A DNA stretch of 64,000 bases from Ganoderma boninense. Taxonomy: Eukaryota > Basidiomycota > Agaricomycetes > Polyporales > Polyporaceae. The translations under genes were made by a program, and so were the position numbers. The DNA lies in assembly GCA_002900995.3 (NCBI GenBank), contig CM035310.1, positions 248,001 to 312,000 on the forward strand. The letters are read 5' to 3'. Below the pieces are notes generated by a model. That model was given only the letters and a program-made list of their open reading frames with translations. It searched no databases and had not been told where the DNA came from. Below are positions 43,459-55,255 of the stretch, piece after piece (position 1 is the stretch's first letter; the number at the start of each line of letters is the position of its first letter).

Positions 43459-45248
43459 ATGTCTGCGACGACAAGCGCTGCCAGTTCCACATCATCTCTA
43501 GCATTCACAACCATGACTTTTGATTACGAACAATATTCTGCCTACGCCCGCAATATCCAGAATGCGCTGGTCACACTCGGCTTGTTCGGCATACTGTATG
43601 GTGCGCCATTATCATGCATCCACGCCTAGCCCAAGTTGGTCCGACGAGCTGACGTACATGACTAGGCGTCCTCACGGTGCTCTCAGCCATCTCGGTTCGC
43701 GCTCTGGCTCGGTATGTTCGGAATAGCCATATGCCCTTTTCCCTGCCCGGGCCTGAGTCTCATGTTCATAATTTCGATGATTTTTGCCGCAGGCGTGGCG
43801 CTAGGAGGACACGACAGGCGATGATCATCCTCTGCCTGACGATCGCGACTCTGTGGACGGCGACGACGGTAGACATAGTCGTCTTCATGATTTCTACTCA
43901 ATCCACGCTCCAGGGGTTCCTAGTGAGCTCCGCAGATAAAATATGGACCGCAAGCAGTCCCATCGCGTTCTTGTATGCAGTGGAGCCCGGGTGGCTCGCC
44001 GACTTGCCGCTGCAAGACTGCGCTAGCACGATCGCACTCACAATTAACGTACGTCCGGGTCTCTCTCCTCCGATTTCCGACCTGTTGTTTTCACACTCAA
44101 CGTACTTCATAACAGATCGTGCTGGGAGACGCGATCGTGTGCTGGAGGGCCTGCGTGATCTGGAACTATCACCGTGCAGTCGTAGCTGTCTGCACCGTCT
44201 TCCTGCTAGCAACACTCGGTATGTAAAGGAATCCCTCCAGTCATCATACCCTGTAGTACGTACAGGAGAGAACCTCACGCAGCGGATGCCGCACAGGACT
44301 TGGCGCCGTCGACACCGCCCAGGGCTGCCAGCAAGTTGTTTATGAGGATGGACCGTCAGATCCCCGCTTTCCTACCCACATCGGAGCCTTGTACGAGGGT
44401 GCCCCGGCTGGGATCGCCGCCTGCGTGCTGTCTCTCACTACGAACCTGGTTGCGACTGCTCTCGTCGCATACAAGGCCTGGTACGTGACACTGACACGGT
44501 GGTCCAGCGGAGAGACTCTATGGTCAGCAGTGCTGATACTAGGAACGTTCTCATAACGTACAGGCAACGCCGGAGGCTGCTTCGGGGATACCTCTCGGCC
44601 GGCTCTCAGGTGGAGAAACTGCTCGCCCTCCTCGTCGAGTCCGGCGCGATCTATTGCGCTATGTGGGTGAGTCCGTTTTTTCGGGCCCTTCTGAACGTTG
44701 AACGGCTGCCCCGCAACAAGGCTGACCGAGCACACCCACATGCGCAGGTCGTCATCGTCGCCTTCCAAATCGCAGAATACGAGTGGGAGACGAACGCGTG
44801 GCCGCATCATCCATACGGACTCGCGTCCGCCGCCGGGCTCCGCTTCTTGACCACCATGAGCGTCGTGTGCGGCGGCGTGTTGGTGCCCGTCGTCGTACGT
44901 CCCACCGTTCACTGGCAGGTCACTTACCACCCACGAACCCTCTGCGCTCGCGTGCCATAGGCCATATACCCCGCCATCATCATAGTGCTCGTGGCGCTCG
45001 ACCGGTCGCACGTCGAGAAGGGGCTCTCGCAGCACCTCGAGTCGGTGCCGACGCCCCATTTCCCGCATTTCCCAGCGCCCGTCTCGGTCCAAACGTCGAC
45101 GATCGTCACCAGAGAGAGCACGCATCGTCGGACTTCCCGGACCGACGGGCTGGCGGTGACTTTTGGCTCGGGGTGCGCTGCGGGGGACGCGGACGCGGAG
45201 GAGGGCTGCACTGCTGACAAGGAAAGGAAGTCGGACGCACTCGCCTAA
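43459..45248 (+). CDS. Polytopic membrane protein, 7-TM family, paralogue E
   Basis: ATG 43459 opens a Ser/Thr/Ala-rich N-terminus (MSATTSAASSTSSLAF) leading to IQNALVTLGLFGILYG (exon 1a, to 43600). Exon 1b is 46 nt here instead of 43 (VLTVLSAISVRALAR). Exon 2 carries MIILCLTIATLWTATTVDIVVFM and a long loop to CASTIALTIN; exon 3 IVLGDAIVCWRACVIWNY; exon 4 starts at the acceptor ccgcacag near 44296 (GLGAVDTAQGCQQ, then HIGALYEGAPAGIAACVLSL). Exon 5 LLALLVESGAIYCAMW; exon 6 VVIVAFQIAEYEWETN to CGGVLVPVV; exon 7 AIYPAIIIVLVALDRSHVEK and a charged tail ending at TAA 45248. All junctions are GT-AG and in frame, so the gene looks functional. Same strand as D and separated from it by about 0.8 kb: a tandem pair. 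Function unknown. Confidence 0.82.
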
Positions 45249-45870
45249 TCGCCGTTTTTCTATTGCACCATGGAACGCGGGATGTGTCGATTGTAACATT
45301 GGTCCTTTACGCGCTCCGATAATAGCATGTGCTGGACCAGGAGTCTTCTGCCTGCCACGGGAGATGAGAGCGGGCTCGGGCGACCAGATCCCAAAGCTTC
45401 CACACTTGTAGCTCGCCCTGTCAGCGTCACCTGCCACCTACCACAGCAAAGCATCCGGAGCCCTCTAGGTTTAACCCCAGGCAAGAAACGCCAAAGAACC
45501 ACCGCATCGCGTCCAGGATGTTCCAAACGACGAAACGTACATATGCACGTAGGGAAGACCGCAGCAAACTCCGACAACAGGAACGCTAATCAAGGCAAAA
45601 ACTGCGAGTACACAAACGTCAGATGACCGCGCATGGGAGGATATAGATAATTTACAAGTCCACACCGTCCAAACTCACGCCGAAGCACAACAACTCCCTC
45701 CTCTCCCCTGCACCTCCACACCTGCCAGCCTCCCACCCCCTGCAACGAGAGTCCTGCAGTTGAAGGTTGAACAGCATATATGCGCATAGATACCCCGCAT
45801 CTACCTAGAAATTCAAGACCAGGCTCTAGCTGAAACCGAGGCCAGCAGGCGGGGGGACGCTGGTACTCGC
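45249..45870. other. Convergent 3' regions of gene E and VTI1
   Basis: No gene. The two genes face each other; both 3' UTRs should end here. Confidence 0.45.
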
Positions 45871-47390
45871 TCAGCGGATGAGCTTGAAGTAGAGGATGAC
45901 GAGTATGAGGAGGACGAGGACGGCGATGATCGCGCCCATCACGACGCGCTGCTGGTACATCCTGTGTGTGCATGTATGCGTGGGGTTGTAAAGGCGGGAG
46001 GGGGGGAGCAAAGCCCAGAATTCGAGCGTCAGAACCCGTGGTTTACACACACGGACGCGGAGGGAGGGGGAGGGGGAGGGACGCACCGCCTGATCATCTT
46101 CTTGAGCGTGCCCGACGCGCGGTCGATGGAGGTGTCTGCGCGTTGCAGCTGGAGGTGACGACAACCAGCGCATATTAGTTGTGTCAGCGCACGGTTCGCG
46201 TCGGAAGGTGGAATTTAGAGGCAGAAGGGGAACGCGGGATGGGGCATGGTAAAAACAAACATGAGACGGATAGCATAAAGCGCGCAGCATAACGCTTCGC
46301 GTGAGGCGGAGGGATAGGACGAGCAAGAGAGACAACGAGGGAATGACAACATCGTACTGCACATGACGCACAACAACAGCGTACGCACCGTATCCCTCGC
46401 ATTCTGGATCTGCTCCCTCTGCCCGCGCAAGCTCCTAAGAATATCCGCGCCCTGCTCCTCCGTCTCGAGCGCGATGCGCTGGCTGTCAAGCAGCCGCCTG
46501 CTCCCATCCTCGAGGAGCGCGGTGCCCGCGAGCAGCCGCGTGCGGTCGCTGCTCGCGCCGTACGGCTCGTCCGACGTCGCGTCGCCCCCACCCATGCCCG
46601 CCCCGGGGCGCGCGAGGAGCTCGGCGCGGGAGAGCTGCGCGTGGACGTCCTTGGAGAGCTTCTTGTAGCGCGTGAGGTCGGCTTTCGAGGCCTTGATGCG
46701 CGCCTGGTAGGACGGCCGGAGGGACTGCGGGATGCCCTGGATCTCTATCTCCATTTGGGAGACCTGGGGGCGGGGAGGGGCGGGGCGCGTCAGTATCCTG
46801 CTTCTGGCTTGTCAACCGGGGGTAATAAGTCCTTGGGGCGTGGGGGGAGGCACATGGGGATATAAGCGAGGATCGAGTATGGGCAAGAGACGGGGGCAGG
46901 GAGCTGAACGGTGGTCGCGTAGTGCGGACAGGATTGTGTAGGACAGGGAACGGGACGCGTCGGGTAGACGCCTAGCACGGCGGGGAATTCGTCGAAAGGC
47001 TTCTTGGTGACGGGAGCCTGCGGTCACAAGTCCACCGACTCACGCACACACCAGGACCGCCGTCGGACACGCACGCTGGACCGTACCCTAACGAGGAAAC
47101 GCGAATAACCAACTGGTATACCACTCAAAGACCTTCGAGCGGAGGAGGACCACCCCTTGCCACCGAGCCTCACCGCACAGCCGTACCCTCGGGACACAAG
47201 TAGAGCAGGACAGGACACGCACCATCTCGTCGGCCTCGTCGAGCTCCATCTCCACCCTGCGCAACGCGGCCTTGCGCTGCTCGCCCTGGGCGTCCTTGGC
47301 ATCGCCGTCGAGCTTGCCGCGGATGCTGTGGATGATCTGCTTGAAGTCGGCTTCGTACGAGTCGAAGAGGGCGGTGGGCGAGTTGTCCAT
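45871..47390 (-). CDS. VTI1: Vesicle v-SNARE Vti1
   Basis: Four exons, minus strand: 47390-47223, 46763-46389, 46148-46087, 45961-45871; 231 residues, close to the usual 217-235. The N-terminal Habc-type region starts MDNSPTALFDSYEADFKQII and continues EADEMVSQMEIEIQGIPQSL and YQARIKASKADLTRYKKL. The SNARE helix follows (LLEDGSRRLLDSQRIALETE, then LQRADTSIDRASGTLKKMIR), with the zero-layer glutamine expected in the latter half. A C-terminal membrane anchor (VVMGAIIAVLVLLILVILYF) ends KLIR. Vti1 is a Qb-SNARE acting in Golgi-endosome-vacuole fusion. All splice phases agree. The first intron is long (459 nt). A conserved housekeeping gene in the middle of an otherwise lineage-specific stretch. 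Confidence 0.93.
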
Positions 47391-48185
47391 CGCGGCTGTC
47401 GACCTGCTAGGTTTGGGAGAGGGAGGGAGGGGGGATCACGGAGGGGGCAAGGAGGACGAGGAGAACAAGGACGACGAGGAGGGGGACCTAGTGCGGGACG
47501 AACCGTGAGGCCTGGAGGAGGGGGGAGGGAAGTTGGCGCAGTCGTCGCAGCCCGCTGCACAATGCACGTCTCACTGACGCATGTCGGCGCCCATTCCAAG
47601 GCACCGAGCCATGTTTGTCCGTGTTTGCTCAGTCTCCCTGCGTCCGCTGGATTGGGCGGCTGAGTCGAACGGTATGACTTAGGTCGTATCTGCTGGGCTC
47701 CTTCTACTCTCTTTCTAGTCACCAGGACTACTGACGGTCTCAGCAGAGATTCAGAAAATACAGACTCAAACACAAATGCCATTCAAGAACACCACCCTGC
47801 CATACGGACGCGAGGCAACCAGGTCAATGTCCCCTGCAACCTGCCATGAAACAGATTCTCAAGCTGGAAATGGTTGACAATGGGTCACGAGACGTTTTGA
47901 GGGTACACCTTCCAGGTCGTGACCCCTTTCGACGTTGCAGAAGATAACCAGAGTTTCTGACCGTAGAATGGGAGGCGCGACGCGAACGAAATAACGTGTA
48001 CGCAAAGACATACGTTCTCCCTCTCTCCTGCTTAGTCTCTCTCAAAGACGGTCTCGCACACCAGTGACCCGACACGCATTCGTTTCGTATCTCCAGGACG
48101 TAGTCCACCGCACCACAGCAGAGATCCCGGATGAAAAGGTGCACGAAAGTGAAGGGGCATGAAGAGAGCTGCATTGGTACCAGAA
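47391..48185. other. Upstream region of VTI1, no gene seen
   Basis: G/A-rich stretches just upstream of the VTI1 start; no other supported feature up to the CATCAG element at 48186. Confidence 0.4.
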
Positions 48186-48357
48186 CATCAGCCATTTGAC
48201 CAAACCGTTGCATTGGAGTGGCGATGAATGGCAATGGGAATTTAATGTATGTCAATGGATTTTAATGGATGGCAAACCTTCCGATGGATGGCAAACCTCA
48301 AAATCACGTGGCAAACAATTGCCACTCCTTTGCCACGTTTTGGCGAACTTGCTGATG
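48186..48357. mobile_element. Short CATCAG-family element (172 bp)
   Basis: Termini CATCAGCCATTTGACCAAA and, on the other strand, CATCAGCAAGTTCGCCAAAA: imperfect inverted repeats of about 20 bp. AA flanks both ends (48184-48185 and 48358-48359). Internally it repeats ggatggcaaacct and gtggcaaac motifs. Non-coding. Confidence 0.72.
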
Positions 48358-50635
48358 AAGAACAACGAGTCTTGCATGGTGGCATGCCAATGCAAACCAG
48401 GGGGCATTCGCAGCAGAGGCCTCGCAGACCCATCTACCCGCGCAGCGAAGGGCGGCCTACATAGCTCTCAGCGCGCCCGAGCCCCACCAATACAACCCCA
48501 GCCTTGACCGTCGCCGCCCACATCGCGCACTCGGAATGCGAAGTCCCAGGCCCGCACTGACCACTAGGCATGCCATTCCCGTTCAAGTTGCTGCTCTCAC
48601 ACAACGTTCCGCAGGCGGTGCGCGTGTAGTTTCGTCGAACGCGCTCCGTCCCGCCCGACCCCTCGACTGGCCAATAGCCAGAGTGCCGCAACTTGGCCTT
48701 CTGTAACTGTAGCCTGATCATGAAGGCCCTGGGTCACCCTCCATGTCGAAGGGCGCGGCCATATGCATCGTGAGCCAGCCCGGCGGCAGGCAGCTGGTCC
48801 CGTTGACGAGCTTGCTCTGCCTGGTTCGGCTCGCCGGACAGCATCTGGCGGCGCCGCCCAGTGGCTCGGACTGGAACTCACTGCTCCCCGCTGGGCCCCC
48901 GCCATAAGGCGCAAACGAGGGGGGCGACGAGCTCAACGAGGATGCCAGCCCCTCGGACCGGCCAGGAAGACGAGGGAGATGCTAGACGCTGTGTCTCCCC
49001 ACTAGTATGCTCGTGGCCCGGCGATGTCTGCCTTGACACCAGCGACGCCCGCCACCGCCACTGCTCCGCTGACACTCGTTCGACCTATAGTACAGCTTGT
49101 TCGTGATTATCGTCCATGTACTGGTGCAGGGTCCAGCCATCAACGGGCTCTGCAGCCTCAGCGTGGATCTCCGAGTCGGCTCCAGATCTATTGAGGTCCC
49201 GGCCTCGCACATGATGTCGAGCCGATCTTGGTTCCTCCCTTCGAAGAACACTCGGACTCAAATTTTGAGGGGGTGGCTGTGGGTCCGGCGCGTTGATTTA
49301 CCCGTCATACGTACGTATTCTATGTACTTCAGGGAAGATGATTCGCGGCCCCGTCCGAGTCGCGCTCCGACGCGAGTCGGAAGTAGCGCTTTGCAAGGGG
49401 AAGTCGGATAGTGTGAGGGGCAATTGAGAATGCGAGCGATAACGTAGTTGGGATTGCCCTTGGCATCAATATGAACCCTTGGGGAAGACAGGTGGTTCGT
49501 CAAACACGTACGGTTTAAAACATACGAACCGGCATCTGGTTTCGACCGGATCCATTGGTATGATTGCGCTTTACATGCATAGGATCCGCTGCCACTCTGG
49601 GAAAGACTACGCTATTATCAGTTCGGACTCAGAAAGACTGTCAGCGGTAGCATGGGAGTGACGAGGTACCGGCGGCATGGCGAGGTGGTTAGAACCGCCC
49701 AGTAAAGCAGTTACGTTTTACTGGGCGGTCCGACTGATCGGGGGTCGCCGGAGCCACCTCTCTACGGCGCTAATATATGAATCTGAGCGCCAACACTCCA
49801 ACAGTACTCCAACGTCGACTACTGCCGCGGGCCAGGCGACTTTGTGGGACACTGCTCAGTACTCAATCATCATGGCCCCGATCTTCTCTCCTGTTTGGCT
49901 ATTTCTGGGAAAGGCACTCGCCCTCTTCGAAAGTGAAGAGTTCATCTGTGGAGTGTGATATTGTGCGGAGCTTGTCGGTGGCAGTGAGCACAATCAAATT
50001 TTTCTGTGCACGTCTCGCCTTTCTTCGAGGTCGTTCAGGCTCATCCTCCTCTTTATTCCCAAGCTTGGTCACGACCCTGCACGAACCTTGATATAAGATA
50101 GAGCTGCAGATGATGGGTAACCCTCTTCATGATGCGACGGTTGGAGTGGAGCAAAGCCACTTGACAATACCAGCTTGAAAGAGGTTCGCATATCGGCGGA
50201 CCAACAGATCTCCCAGCCATCGACCTGTCCCCATTTGCTCATGGAGGTAGTGTCTTTCTATGAATGTCCACGCAAACTGGCCGGCGAGTAATTCTAAGTC
50301 CCTGTCGACTCGATTTGTCTCAGGATACGTTTCTCAATGCTCATCGACCAGTTACAGGTGACCTCTCCTTCTCCCGCGCTTGAGCGAATGCAGCGCCCCG
50401 ACTCGCGAACCGCGACATGCTTCCGCCGGGTGCTCAGGCATCCAAAAACTTGATTGAGTCGTGGACTCGCGTCGTGCCTGTCCGCACGCAGTCGAACACT
50501 ACCGCCAACACAGCACAATATTCTAGCAAAGGCACAAGATGTATGCAGGGGCCGCGATAGGGCTTGGCCGCCCGCCAGTTCTCCCCTGTTATCCTCCCCC
50601 CGCACTGACCGGAGACGCGGTTCTCCGAAGATCTG
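48358..50635. other. Long region without a gene I can support
   Basis: Many overlapping short ORFs on both strands, none with a domain. On the minus strand around 49090-49250 one frame reads AEPVDGWTLHQYMDDNHEQA before a stop, which may be a remnant, but nothing links it to a gene. Contains the hairpin at 49694-49729. Confidence 0.35.
49694..49729. repeat. Perfect 13-bp inverted repeat (hairpin)
   Basis: ACCGCCCAGTAAA, a 10-nt spacer, then its exact complement. GC-rich stem in non-coding surroundings; could be a tiny element end or a structured transcript. Confidence 0.7.
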
Positions 50636-50884
50636 ATGTTCGCTGCCGTCCCACACCATGTCATGGCCATCACCGGAAACACAGCACTTGTGTACATGGC
50701 AGGATATCTCCGGCTCGCCTTGCAGAACATGGTCAGTGAACATACACTCGACATCAGGTACGCCGACTGGTTTCAGCTGTCGAAACTAATACACTACGTA
50801 CAGATCGGCGGCGTCGCACACTCAGTGTTCTTCCAAGCAATGCACATCTGGTGCCTGTCTGCGAGTGCAGATGCGGTCTCCTGA
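50636..50884 (+). CDS. Small two-exon hypothetical gene or gene remnant
   Basis: ATG 50636 gives MFAAVPHHVMAITGNTALVY then MAGYLRLALQNM up to a GTCAGT donor near 50731; after a CAG acceptor near 50803, IGGVAHSVFFQAMHIWCLSA follows to TGA 50884. The intron is about 70 nt. About 60 residues, mildly hydrophobic, no family recognised. It may be the 3' end of a decayed larger gene; the frame upstream is not convincing. Low confidence. Confidence 0.3.
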   Translation: MFAAVPHHVMAITGNTALVYMAGYLRLALQNMVSEHTLDIRYADWFQLSKLIHYVQIGGVAHSVFFQAMHIWCLSASADAVS

Positions 50885-51036
50885 GCCCGCCTCGTCTCTG
50901 GTGGCATGAATCACGCCAGAGCCAGGTGCGTATAAAGTCACCTTCAGGTGGTCGACGTTTCCTCACCAGCTCAAACCTCACCACAGCAGCTTTGCTCAAA
51001 CCTCCAGCACCGCAAGTTTCGTTTCACAACCCCACC

Positions 51037-52694
51037 ATGGTCTTCTTCCCAGGTAATCCAGTCCCGCCCTCCGTGCCCGTGTTCAACGGTTTCTTCTCGT
51101 CCCAGCGTGCTCACCCCCTCCCCCCTTACAGACAACCAGAAGCGCGCGAACCGCCTCCAGCAGCTCGTCGACAGCATGGCGAACATGCAGACGGACGTCA
51201 AGGACGTCGGCGACAAGATGGACGCGAAGAACGCACAGTACCGCCCCGCGATCGACGCCCTCCTCCAGGCGAACAACCTGGCCACCATCGACGACCTCAT
51301 CGCTGTCACCGCGAGCCGCATGACGCCGGAGGAGCAGGCCGTCTTCGAGGCCGTAAGCTTCATCTCCCCCCCCTCCCTCTTGCATCTGACCCCGCTGATC
51401 GCGGATGTACGGCGATTATGTAGCTCATCAAGACGGCGAGAGCGAGCAAGAGCGTCAGTCCCCATCCTTACCGCACCTAACGAGCGAGCTGTACTCATTT
51501 TTCGTCGTGGTGTTACAGGGCTTCGACATCTCGTACTTGGTCGGCTCGCTGCTGATGCTGCCCGAGGGCGTCGCCCTCACCGGTCCGTCGTCCCCGCCCG
51601 CCGAGTGCCGCTATCTGTCTCATCCGCTCACTCATACCCCTCTTACCTCCTACCTCCTACGCCGTATACAGGTGCTCAGGCAATCAGCGTCGCGCGCTGG
51701 GGCTCGCGCATGATCGGCCTGAAGAACATGGCCAACTTCTGCAAGGCCACCCAGGAGGGCGCCGAAGCCGCCGCCGCAGGTACTTTCCCCCCTCGTCCTC
51801 TCCCCTCTCCTTCGTGCTTCCATATCCCACCCTATTATTGCTGAGAAAGATACGGGACTAACGGATTTGCACCTGCCTCCCCTCCCTCTTCCGCACCCAT
51901 CGCCCACAGCCGCGAGCCAGATCGCTGCCGAGGCCGAGGATACCGAGCAGGCCCTCCAGGGTGCGCCATTTCAGTCTAATTCCCTCCTTCTGGTCGCTTA
52001 CCCTGACCCACGCGCATAAACTTCAATGCAAACAGGAACCGGGGAAGCAAGCGAGGCGGGGCAGGAGGCCGCGAAGGCCGCGGCGCTGATGGGCCGCATC
52101 GGGACGTTCCTCAAAGTGCTCGGGGCCGTCGGGCTCGTCATCACCCTCATCTCCGGCATCATCGAGCTCGTGCAGGGCGCCGCGAGCAGTAAGCCCCCTC
52201 CCTCTCCCCCTCCCTGCTTCCCTTCTTCCATCTTCCTCAACGACATTTCTGTGAGAGGGCTGACGCGGGGCGGGAATGACAGGAAGGCGAAGCTGATCGC
52301 GGCGATCCACGCGCTGCAGCCGACGCGGCTCATCACGGCGTTCTACAAGCAGGAGGGCACGAACATCATGAACCAGCTCGAGTCGCTCGACGACTACCTC
52401 GATGCCATGCCCGGGGGGTCCGACCCGGACCCCGACTTTGCTGCCCGCGTGCGTCCCCCCTCTCTCCTCCTGCTGCCGTTTTTGAGTGACATGCTGACAT
52501 AATGCTACCGCGGGGGGTTGTAGCTGGGGAAGCGGATCATCCTGCACATCCAGACGGAGAACGACGCGATCGACCTCGGTGCGCTCGAGGACGACCTCGA
52601 GAGCCAGGACCGCTCGTCGGGCCTGTTCTACGGCGGGGACGACCTCAGCCGCGACGAGGTCATCGCGGACGCGGAGCAGACGCAGTCGTCCTGA
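51037..52694 (+). CDS. Uncharacterised agaricomycete protein with coiled coil and one membrane-type helix
   Basis: ATG 51037 has a good context (caccATGG). The first exon MVFFP is 16 nt; after a 70-80 nt intron the protein continues DNQKRANRLQQLVDSMANMQ, a coiled-coil start, and LLQANNLATIDDLIAVTASR. Short exons follow: GFDISYLVGSLLMLPEGVAL; GAQAISVARWGSRMIGLKNM; AASQIAAEAEDTEQALQ; then MGRIGTFLKVLGAVGLVITL with SGIIELVQGAA, the one strong hydrophobic helix. Then KAKLIAAIHALQPTRLITAF, LGKRIILHIQTENDAIDLG and an acidic end at TGA 52692-52694. Introns are 50-90 nt, GT-AG. Similar proteins exist in many agaricomycetes from memory, without known function. The alternation of amphipathic helices and one hydrophobic segment would suit a membrane-interacting protein, which is inference only. 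Confidence 0.8.
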
Positions 52695-53673
52695 GCCTGG
52701 CGAGTCGGAGCGACCAGTGATCGTTGACACGGCTTTGAAGGATAGGGTCACTCTCGCTATTTTGCTCTATGTTTGTTTTCGTGAGGCGGGTCGCGTAAGG
52801 GGGGAATTGATTGCGAGTGTTCGACTTCTTACATTTGCTTCAGATGAGGTGCTCGGCGCGCAGCGCGGCAAGCACTTCTCACGATATCACGCATGTCATG
52901 GTGCGGCATCGAGACAAACTCTTCAGAGCATCATTAAACATGACGAGACCAAACATTATACACGAAGTGCAACGGGTGTACATTAAACTCGTCAGCTACT
53001 CGTATTATCGGGTCAACACGGTCACCATACCTCCCAGGGTAAAGGGGTATAGGATTCGTACGGGAGTAGAGGAGAAGAGCACTCGGCAGGAACCACACAG
53101 ACATCGAAAAGATGCATCGAACACAGTTACATTATCGCGGCGTGGTGCCGAGCTGTGACCAAGGAGCATATGCCGCTGATCCTCGATGGATTATGGCTGC
53201 GACTGGCCGCAGCTGAACAGTCTCCGGTACCCAGAGCTTATACGCAAAGCCTATGCATCGCCTATAAACATGCGGGAATGAGGGCAAAAGAGGGATGACA
53301 GGCCAAGGAGCCGCTTTAGCCGGGACGAGGGAGAGGGTAGACCGACTCACACGCGCAAGGGCGATGGAAGCTGAGCCTTGAGGGGGTTGACGTAGCTCCA
53401 GTTTGCCACGACCCTCTGGTCCAGCCCGGACAGCCGTGGACCCTGACGTGCACATAAGGAGGCCCGATGCGTTGTGCGTTAAGCTCCTCTATGCCCCGTC
53501 AGGACAGCAGCAAACCGCCGCGTGTGCTGCACTTGCACCCGGCGCGATTCTCACACGGATGAGGGGGCAGTCCATTGTCGCAGCTCCTCCCTTCGATCCC
53601 AACGGGCTACGACCTGTGCTCTTGCTCCCACACGTGCTTTGACCCGCCCAGTGACCCATCTCCGCGAGCCGGG
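52695..53673. other. Convergent intergenic region, no gene seen
   Basis: Between the plus-strand gene at 51037 and minus-strand gene F. Short ORFs only. Confidence 0.4.
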
Positions 53674-55255
53674 TCAAGGGATTCCCAGTGATTGTGATTC
53701 TGCGTCGGACTCGGACTCGGACTGGTAGACGAACACCAGCTCAGAGTAGCTCGCGCGCCCCACGCACTCCTGCATCTCGACGTCGGAGGCGCCATCGTCC
53801 GAGTCCTCCTCTGGCCACGGGCCTCTGCGCACGCACCGCGCGCCCGCATCCGCATCCGTGCCACCCGCGGCGGACTTGAACGACTGGGGGAGCAGCCACA
53901 CTAACGCCCTGTGCCAACCCGAACGTTAGTCATTGACTAAGATCCCGATACAGATACACTCGCAATACGAGCAGCATGGGGATGGGAGAGACTCACGGGA
54001 CGCGCGTGCACGACGCGGTCGCGACAAAGAGCGCGAAGTTCCAGAAGGACCAACTTGGAGCATCGTTCCGGAGCGTCGTCCATATCCGGTTCCGGTATGC
54101 GGAGGCGATGAGCTGCGTACCGCGATCAGCCGCACGAGCGGGGCCGTGGTTCAGGATGATCATGACCATGGTACTCACCCAGAATGCACCGACGGCTGTC
54201 CCGGCCACGAGCGCCCAACGCGCGAGGTCGCATACATTTCGTAGCATTGTCGTTGTTTTGTGGCCCCTGCGCTCTCTGCGACCTGTCGTTTTCCGGGTGA
54301 GTCCGCCCGTCCTGAGAGAGAGAGGGAAGGCATAATCCATGAGTGGCTGCGAGGGGCGTGTCTGTGACGCAAACTACACACACCTCGTCTTCAAGTCGAG
54401 GAGCACGCCAGACACCAGGCCGGACACCAAGACACACACCGCGGTGGCCATCCCATCGGGCTCGACGAAAAAAACGACCGCAAGCCGGACTGGGGGCGAC
54501 TTCATGAGCTCGAGGCGGCCGAGCGTCACGCCCACGAGCACTTCACCAAAGGACGGGTCAGCGAACGACTTCATACGAGGCTGGGTAACTCACCAGTCGT
54601 CACGAAGAGAAACACGGAGCACAGACCCACGACCGCCCTGTTCCCCTTCCACCAAACACACACGCGCCACCACAGGATCGCCTCCCCGACGATTATCTAT
54701 TGCGTACCTCGCAAAGTCAGCACCGAACGGACGTAGTAAAATGACGGTGGCGTCCGCACGCTTATAGCGAGCAACCCTGGCGTGGCGCACATGAGCACAG
54801 GGGCGGGGGATACCAGCACGGTCTCTCTGGCGGTGGCAAAGGACGTGGAGTGTCCTCCTCGGACCACGGCGCGCAGGAAGAGCTGGATGCCGTCCGCCAC
54901 GGGGAAGACCCAGGAGGCGGCGTCGAGCGCGTACCAGGTCAGGATGACGGCGAGGGAGATCGCAGCAGGGGGCCCGAGGCCGCCGAATCTGAATGGAACC
55001 GAGGTTCCAGGCTAAATGTGAGTGCTCAGCGTCCTCGGCATGCGAAGGTCACGAGCCCTTACATGTGGATGTAGGAGCGGATAGCGAGCCCGCAAGTCGT
55101 CGTCGCTGTCGTGTGGTGCAGAGTCGTTGTGAGCAAGCCAGGGTGAGCAGTCGACGATGATAGATGCACGCACCGAAGACGATGGCGTACACCATAGTCA
55201 CGATAACGACATGAGGGGCTACGCTGACCGGGATACCGCACAGCGGGGAGTGCAT
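53674..55255 (-). CDS. Polytopic membrane protein, 7-TM family, divergent paralogue F
   Basis: ATG 55255: MHSPLCGIPVSVAPHVVIVT, ending VYAIVFG at a GTGCGT donor, the same place and phase as exon 1a of the other paralogues. A 43-nt exon follows (cgacgacgac...ccacat). Exon 2 starts 54988 (IFGGLGPPAAISLAVILTWY, ALDAASWVFPVADG); exon 3 54696-54594 (IIVGEAILWWRVCVWWKGNR), 103 nt as in C and D; exon 4 VLVGVTLGRLELMKSPPVRL, then FVEPDGMATAVCVLVSGLVS. Exon 5 carries WALVAGTAVGAFW, exon 6 LIASAYRNRIWTTLRNDAP and SWSFWNFALFVATASC. The last exon is an acidic Ser/Glu/Asp tail ending at TGA 53674. Sequence identity to A-E is low but exon sizes and the WW motif of exon 3 establish membership. Reads as functional. 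Confidence 0.75.
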
